Positions 59,694-64,000 of a stretch of DNA of 64,000 nt are shown here, piece by piece; the first letter of the stretch is position 1, and the number at the start of each line of letters is the position of its first letter. A program made the translations under genes and the position numbers. Below the pieces are notes generated by a model. The model was not told where the DNA came from. It made no database searches and saw only the letters and a list, made by a program, of their open reading frames with translations. Origin of the DNA: Hyphomicrobiales bacterium (lineage in GTDB: Bacteria; Pseudomonadota; Alphaproteobacteria; Rhizobiales; Rhizobiaceae); contig UBNQ01000031.1 in NCBI GenBank assembly GCA_900466875.1, positions 62,001 through 126,000 on the forward strand. Direction: 5' to 3'.

Positions 59694-60836
59694 ATGCAGC
59701 CGAAGGTCGAAATCACAATTGACGGCAAGCCTGTTGCCGGTTCTTTTTACGAACGCCTCATATCTTTATCGGTCACGGATAAAGAGGGGTTGGCCTCCGA
59801 CACGTTCGACATGGAATTGAATGACGGGCCTCCTCAGTTCCTAGCGATCCCGCGGAAGGGCGCAGTCGTCGATATCCGCATAGGATATGATGAGGCTCGC
59901 TCTCTCGGCCAGTTCGTCGTCGATAAGGTGAAGCCGAAGTGCCTCCCTTACTCGATGTCGATATCGGGCAAGGCGAGGGATATGCGCGATGGCAAGTTCA
60001 AGGAACGCCAGGAGCGTCACTGGGACAAGGCGAAGGTCAAGGACATCGTCAACGATCTTGCATCCGAGGTGGGGCTTTCAGCGTCTGTCGATCCGGAGAT
60101 TGGCGAGCATGAATACGACTGGTTCGGTCAGCAGGACGAAACCAACGTCCATCTCCTGCGTCGCTTGGCGGATCGGCACAATGCTCTGTTCAAGGTCAAG
60201 GACGGCCGGCTGGTTTTTTCGAAGCGGGGCTCGGGTAACTCGGCTTCCGGCTCTTTCCTCGGTTCCGTCGTCGTGTCGCCGTCCCGCATAATAAACGGCT
60301 CGTGCGAATTCGAGGCTAACGACCGAACCAAATATTCGAAGGTCGTCGCCTATTATCAGGACCGCGACCAGGCGCAGCGGGTCGAGATCGACGCAGAGTC
60401 CGATGCGGACGGCGACAGCGTCTACCGGATCCCCGAGCCATTCGCCAATGCAGCTGAAGCCGACAAGGCGGCGCAGGCGAAAGCGAAAGATCTAAAGCGG
60501 GGAGAGGGCGCGGCCTCCGTCACGGTAATTGGAGATACGGCCATCTGTGCCGGCGCTCCCCTTTTGTTTGAAGGCGTGCGCGCTGGTCTTGATGGTGTTC
60601 CATATCTCATCGATACGGCAACCCATACCTATTCAAAGACCGCCGGTTATCTGACTGCGATCAGCGCCAAGCTTTATGACGGCAAGTCCGGCAAAGGCAG
60701 CGGTGATGCTGACGACGAAGACAGCTCGTCCGGATCGACGGATGGGAAGGTCGCTCCGAATGCCCCGGCTGGCACGCCTGCAACACCCTCGCAATGGAAC
60801 GACACGCGGCGCTATGGCCGCATCGACGAAAACTAA
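59694..60836 (+). CDS. Late control / baseplate hub protein D
   Basis: 380 residues, P2 gpD family, the T4 gp27-like hub. ATISVTDKEG-type N-terminus (here SLSVTDKEGLASDTFDMELN), DIRIGYDEARSLGQFVVDKV and GKARDMRDGKFKERQERHWD are conserved. The C-terminal part ends in a Ser/Asp-rich tail and RRYGRIDEN. The hub binds the gpV spike. Confidence 0.92.
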   Translation: MQPKVEITIDGKPVAGSFYERLISLSVTDKEGLASDTFDMELNDGPPQFLAIPRKGAVVDIRIGYDEARSLGQFVVDKVKPKCLPYSMSISGKARDMRDGKFKERQERHWDKAKVKDIVNDLASEVGLSASVDPEIGEHEYDWFGQQDETNVHLLRRLADRHNALFKVKDGRLVFSKRGSGNSASGSFLGSVVVSPSRIINGSCEFEANDRTKYSKVVAYYQDRDQAQRVEIDAESDADGDSVYRIPEPFANAAEADKAAQAKAKDLKRGEGAASVTVIGDTAICAGAPLLFEGVRAGLDGVPYLIDTATHTYSKTAGYLTAISAKLYDGKSGKGSGDADDEDSSSGSTDGKVAPNAPAGTPATPSQWNDTRRYGRIDEN

Positions 60837-60858
60837 CCCCTAAAATCAGGAGCTTCTA

Positions 60859-61158
60859 ATGCCCAAAGGTACAGTAACCCTCTCGAAGAGACGTGGGGGC
60901 TCCGTTCCCATGCCGGTTCTTCAGGCTGCGGCCAAGGCCGGCCCTCTCGACGTTACGCCCACGGCCTCCAGCCAGACGCTTGGAATTGTCGCGGGCAGTG
61001 ACGACGATTTCTGGGAGCTTGCATTCGACACGAATGTTCGGGTGCATTTTGCCGAAAACCCAACGGTCACCGCGACAAGTGGTCGCCTTCTCTGCGCCGG
61101 CATCCCGTACACCTACGCCGCGAAGGAAAGCCAGAAGATCGCGGTCATCCTGGCCTGA
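60859..61158 (+). CDS. Small hypothetical beta-rich late protein
   Basis: 99 residues with AGGAG ribosome site. VTPTASSQTLGIVAGSDDDF and TVTATSGRLLCAGIPYTYAA indicate a small beta sandwich. Lies between the tail hub gene and lysis cassette. Possibly a tail or virion decoration protein; not recognised. Confidence 0.68.
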   Translation: MPKGTVTLSKRRGGSVPMPVLQAAAKAGPLDVTPTASSQTLGIVAGSDDDFWELAFDTNVRVHFAENPTVTATSGRLLCAGIPYTYAAKESQKIAVILA

Positions 61159-61207
61159 CGCGCAGCCACTGCTGCACTGACTTGATTTCCCTACATCGGA
61201 GAAACTT

Positions 61208-61960
61208 ATGAACCTCGTGTCGAACTGGCGACGTGTTGTCGCTATCTCTTTGTCTTTCTGGATGCAGGTTGCGGGCCTCCTGGTCCTGATCTGGCCGGAA
61301 CTGAAATTCGCCTGGACCGGTCAGGATTCTGATCCGGTGCTCTTCTGGTGGCTCGGCGTCCTACTTCTGGTCGCCGGCATCCTTGGCCGGCTCTATGAGC
61401 AAAGCACTTCAAAATGGAGGGAATGGGCTCGGATCGGCGGCGTTGCCGTCGTGATCTTCCTCCTCGCGATGTTGCTCGCCACGACGGTGCGTGCTGCACC
61501 TCCGACCGAAGACCAGACGCTCGCCGTTGCAATCCCGTTCATCGCTCAGGAAGAGGGCGAAGTCTTGGTGGCTTACCTCGATGCCGTTGGGGTGCCGACG
61601 ATCGGATCGGGATCGACCAGGGGCGTCAAGCTGGGGATGAAGATCACCCGCGAAGAAAGCCGTGCGCTGTTGAGGCGGGAGGTTATCGAATACCGTCAGG
61701 GGCTGCATCGGTATTTCCGGCCGATCACCATCAACGACAGACTGACGCCATGGCGCGATGCAGCCTACACTTCGATAGCGTTCAATGCCGGCATAGTCGC
61801 AATCGGAAACAGTACGGCCACCAAACGGCTAAACGCCGGAGACATTATTGGAGGCTGTGACGCGCTGACCTGGTGGAACAAGGCCGGCCAGCGCGTCTTG
61901 CGAGGCCTGACCCTTCGCCGCCAACGGGAAAAAGCTCTTTGCATGAAGGGGCTCACGTGA
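61208..61960 (+). CDS. Membrane domain fused to GH24 lysozyme
   Basis: 250 residues. The N-terminal ~97 hold three hydrophobic helices (about 11-30, 45-60, 78-94), then RAAPPTED begins a soluble lysozyme of the T4/P21 type. The catalytic triad is complete and correctly spaced: E116 in EEGEVLVAYLD, D125, T131 in GVPTIGSGST. Normally holin and endolysin are separate or the lysozyme has a single signal-anchor helix. Here the membrane part may act as holin-like or pinholin-like anchor. No separate holin gene is seen nearby. Confidence 0.82.
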   Translation: MNLVSNWRRVVAISLSFWMQVAGLLVLIWPELKFAWTGQDSDPVLFWWLGVLLLVAGILGRLYEQSTSKWREWARIGGVAVVIFLLAMLLATTVRAAPPTEDQTLAVAIPFIAQEEGEVLVAYLDAVGVPTIGSGSTRGVKLGMKITREESRALLRREVIEYRQGLHRYFRPITINDRLTPWRDAAYTSIAFNAGIVAIGNSTATKRLNAGDIIGGCDALTWWNKAGQRVLRGLTLRRQREKALCMKGLT

Positions 61961-62382
61961 CCGTCTTTTTCACCTGGCTCATTCGAACCATCGGGATTGG
62001 CGGGTGTGCATTCCTCGGATTGTGGATCTATGACTGGGGCATCCCCGGTGCAGCCCGTATCCCATATCTGACCTTGATTCCGATCCTCGGGGATCTCACG
62101 ACCGGCCGCGCCCATACTTATGCCGACGAGCAGGTCAAGCTCGCGACTGCGGGCATGGTGGCGAAGTTCGAATATGAGGCGCTTCAGGCGCAGTTCGAAA
62201 AGGAACGCCGCGAAAGGCTGATCGCGCAGGTGTCGAGCGCACTGGCGCAAGAGCGTGCCGATGCGATCGAGGTTGAGCGACGGATCGCCGACGCCGAGAT
62301 CGACCGTCTCCGAAAGGAGGCGGCCAAGGAAAACCTGCCCGGCTGGAGCGAGGAGGAGCTGAAATGGTACGGAAAACACTGA
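61957..62382 (+). CDS. i-spanin-like (Rz) protein
   Basis: 141 residues from GTG 61957, overlapping the lysozyme stop (GTGA). An N-terminal membrane helix (FTWLIRTIGIGGCAFLGLWI) is followed by a long coiled coil (EYEALQAQFEKERRERLIAQ, IADAEIDRLRKEAAKENL), the layout of inner-membrane spanins that fuse the two membranes in the last lysis step. It overlaps the next gene. Confidence 0.78.
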   Translation: MTVFFTWLIRTIGIGGCAFLGLWIYDWGIPGAARIPYLTLIPILGDLTTGRAHTYADEQVKLATAGMVAKFEYEALQAQFEKERRERLIAQVSSALAQERADAIEVERRIADAEIDRLRKEAAKENLPGWSEEELKWYGKH

Positions 62383-62666
62383 TGCTCCTGCCGATCGCGC
62401 TCATGCTGATGAGCGCCAAGGGCTGCCAGACACTCGAACAGCGCGCCATCTCGGCGGCTGTGATCAAGGGCGAGGCAATCGCCGAGACGCCGTTTCCGGA
62501 TCTTCCTGCCGCTTGTGTTGCCAAGACCGGTCGGGTGCGGCCCGCCACCGATGAGGCACGCGTTGTCACGCTGAAGCGCTGGGAGATGGTCGCGGACATT
62601 CGCGATCGCCAGGCAGAGGACTGCGCCGCTTGGGGCGCGGACCAGAAGCGCCTTCGGGCCGAATAA
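62364..62666 (+). CDS. o-spanin-like (Rz1) lipoprotein candidate
   Basis: 100 residues, starting inside the preceding spanin-like gene. The N-terminus MVRKTLMLLPIALMLMSAKGC is a lipoprotein-type signal with the Cys at 21, though Lys at -2 makes the lipobox imperfect. The rest is helical. Partner of the i-spanin by position and overlap. Confidence 0.65.
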   Translation: MVRKTLMLLPIALMLMSAKGCQTLEQRAISAAVIKGEAIAETPFPDLPAACVAKTGRVRPATDEARVVTLKRWEMVADIRDRQAEDCAAWGADQKRLRAE

Positions 62667-62693
62667 CTATCACACATTTCAGGAGGCGCTTGT

Positions 62694-62840
62694 ATGCGAC
62701 CACTCAATTCAATGGGGCTCGGCCTGCAGGCGCAGCCGCGTCCACCAACACAGGGCGGTGGGGGTGTCCCTGCCAACGCTCTCACCCTTAACGGGCAGCT
62801 CATCACGCTTAACTCGCAACCCATCACGAAAGCAGCTTGA
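62694..62840 (+). CDS. Small late protein, unknown
   Basis: 48 residues, not long but with an excellent AGGAGG ribosome site 7 bases before ATG 62694. Gly/Pro-rich first half, then LTLNGQLITLNSQPITKAA with a repeated LNxQxIT unit. It is followed 2 bases later by the SGNH-like gene, so the two are probably coupled. Confidence 0.65.
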   Translation: MRPLNSMGLGLQAQPRPPTQGGGGVPANALTLNGQLITLNSQPITKAA

Positions 62841-62842
62841 TC

Positions 62843-64000
62843 ATGGCTTATGAACTGACCAACCCCGCCGATCTCGCTGCAGTCAAACAGCAGCTTGGTC
62901 TGTCCACATCGATGGCTGCTCTCGCGGCGCGTTCGAAGTCCTCGAACATCGGTGATCGCCAGTTGATGAACAACTTTGCCACGGACGGCAATGGTTCGGC
63001 TCCTGGCAAAACCTACCACATGAAGAATGCTGTTCCGGCAACAGACGTGCTTGCAGTCCGCATTGTCTACCAGAACCATACGGCCGCTGCGATTGCTGGT
63101 ATCAAGGCGATTGCAAGCTCCAGTGCATCGCCGAGCGACCAGTATAATAATGCCGGGGTCTGGACGGCGGCGACATTCGGCGGCGCGGCGACAGGTACGT
63201 TGCCCGCCGGCACAGCTACGGCGCCTGCGGTTCTAAAGACCGATTGGATACCTGTAGTGCCGTTGGCACGATCAGACGCTGGCCCGAGCACGATCTACCA
63301 CGTCAGGAGTTTCGCCCCGAATACGAATGCGACCTTGCCGACGGTCGGCAACGGTGGCGGCGTTAGCCCATCGACCACATGGGGAGCGCGCGCGAACGAA
63401 GAATGGTCTTGCGCCGTCAACGTCGGCGATTTCGTGGCGTCTCCGACGACATTCACCGCTGCCGGGGAAGGGTCTCCCTTTGCGATCGCGATCGAATATA
63501 TGACCGCAGCGACCACGCTGACGGTCATGAACTTCGGTGACAGCATTCGCATGGGCTATGTCGCCAGCGCGCCGGGCAACTGCGATATCGTTGTGGCAGC
63601 CAAAGCCGCATCTACGCCAGCTCGGCCGATCAGCGTGCAAAACTCTGCGCAGGGTGGCTCGAATTCCGACACCTACATTGGGTTGGCTGAAGCCCTGATC
63701 CCGATCCACAAACCGGCTATGGCAGTTTATAGTGTCTTCACGCCGAACGACACAGCCCCGACGGCTGCGACAATCCAGGCGCAGAAGGTGAAACGCGGTC
63801 GCTTCCTGAAGGTTTGCCAGGACAATGGCGTTATCCCCGTTCTCAGTACCAGCGTTCCGAACACCAACGCCGGCAACACGGCCTCGACCTACTCCGCCGC
63901 CGTCGATGATCTCGTGAAAGCGCTGGATAATGACACGAGGGCTTTGTGTGCGACCGGCAAAGCGCTGCTTCTCGACTTGAGCCTGATCCTGTCCAACACA
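62843..64000 (+). CDS. SGNH-hydrolase-like tail/spike protein, cut by right edge
   Basis: 386 residues visible from ATG 62843; the frame is open at the window end. The N-terminal ~210 residues are strand-rich with a virion-attachment look. At about residue 229 VMNFGDSIRMG gives the GDS block of SGNH/GDSL hydrolases, followed by the QNSAQGGSNSDTY segment resembling block II/III (Gly and Asn). Such esterase domains on phage tails deacetylate host surface polysaccharide. The catalytic Asp/His region lies beyond the window. Confidence 0.75.
   Translation, partial: MAYELTNPADLAAVKQQLGLSTSMAALAARSKSSNIGDRQLMNNFATDGNGSAPGKTYHMKNAVPATDVLAVRIVYQNHTAAAIAGIKAIASSSASPSDQYNNAGVWTAATFGGAATGTLPAGTATAPAVLKTDWIPVVPLARSDAGPSTIYHVRSFAPNTNATLPTVGNGGGVSPSTTWGARANEEWSCAVNVGDFVASPTTFTAAGEGSPFAIAIEYMTAATTLTVMNFGDSIRMGYVASAPGNCDIVVAAKAASTPARPISVQNSAQGGSNSDTYIGLAEALIPIHKPAMAVYSVFTPNDTAPTAATIQAQKVKRGRFLKVCQDNGVIPVLSTSVPNTNAGNTASTYSAAVDDLVKALDNDTRALCATGKALLLDLSLILSNT

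Larger units (their letters stand above)
19682..64000. mobile_element. Large temperate prophage (left end and most of genome; right end outside)
   Basis: Starts directly after tRNA-Gly. It holds an integrase, a divergent repressor/Cro pair, replication genes, a lambda-like packaging and head module, a P2-like contractile tail, and lysis genes in good order with no visible frameshifts, so it looks functional. No second copy of the tRNA 3' end is seen in the window, so attR is beyond 64000. The precise attL core cannot be set without it. Confidence 0.9.

Noticed and set aside
1-64000. CRISPR arrays, rRNA genes, insertion sequences
   Set aside because: No regularly spaced repeats, rRNA sequence or transposase genes are seen anywhere in the window.

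Overview
The window looks like a chromosome segment of an alphaproteobacterium of the Rhizobiaceae (Rhizobium/Agrobacterium/Ensifer relatives). The evidence is the high GC content, the host gene order phoR-pstSCAB-phoU-phoB, gcrA, argD-argF-hslO, apaG, a SAM-II riboswitch in front of metZ, and a long two-domain dCTP deaminase. The host part (1-19681) is ordinary and well packed. It starts inside a nitronate monooxygenase gene, then carries a membrane-anchored hypothetical protein, polyphosphate kinase 2, the complete phosphate-sensing and uptake cluster with a three-repeat Pho box ahead of pstS, a PACE-type small transporter, the cell-cycle regulator GcrA, arginine biosynthesis, Hsp33, ApaG, MetZ and Dcd. 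It ends with a tRNA-Gly(CCC) gene.

From the tRNA to the right edge (about 19682 to beyond 64000) lies one large, apparently intact temperate prophage whose right end is outside the window. It begins with three overlapping low-GC genes of unknown function between the tRNA and a tyrosine integrase. A leftward early operon follows (22657-28993): small unknowns, a lone cytosine methyltransferase-like protein, an HNH protein and a phage-encoded DNA sliding clamp (dnaN). The immunity region is a self-cleaving S24-type repressor (leftward) facing a small Cro/YdaS-like gene (rightward). The rightward operon then encodes a ParB-like/MT-A70 methyltransferase fusion, a replication-initiator-like protein whose gene contains repeats plus an AT-rich stretch resembling an origin, and finally a NusG-like protein. 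An intrinsic terminator lies directly between this NusG-like gene and the late genes, so a processive antitermination switch for late transcription is a reasonable inference.

The late region is a clear mosaic. The head and packaging genes are lambda-like: TerS, GpA-type TerL, portal, gpW, ClpP-type protease with a nested scaffold, decoration protein, and gpE-type capsid. The contractile tail is P2-like: gpV, gp25/W, J, I, fibre, sheath, tube, E/E' with a -1 frameshift site, tape measure, U, X, D. A lysis cassette with a membrane-domain/lysozyme fusion and overlapping spanin-like genes follows, and the window ends inside an SGNH-hydrolase-like tail protein. A reverse-strand membrane gene with a GYF_2-like domain sits inside the tail operon and is probably a moron.

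The most unusual points are an RNA polymerase alpha-CTD-like mini-gene encoded antisense inside a long early phage gene, the unknown three-gene cargo next to the integrase, the NusG/terminator arrangement, and the possible lambda-O-style origin inside the replication gene. All functional assignments are from reading motifs by eye; no database search was run.
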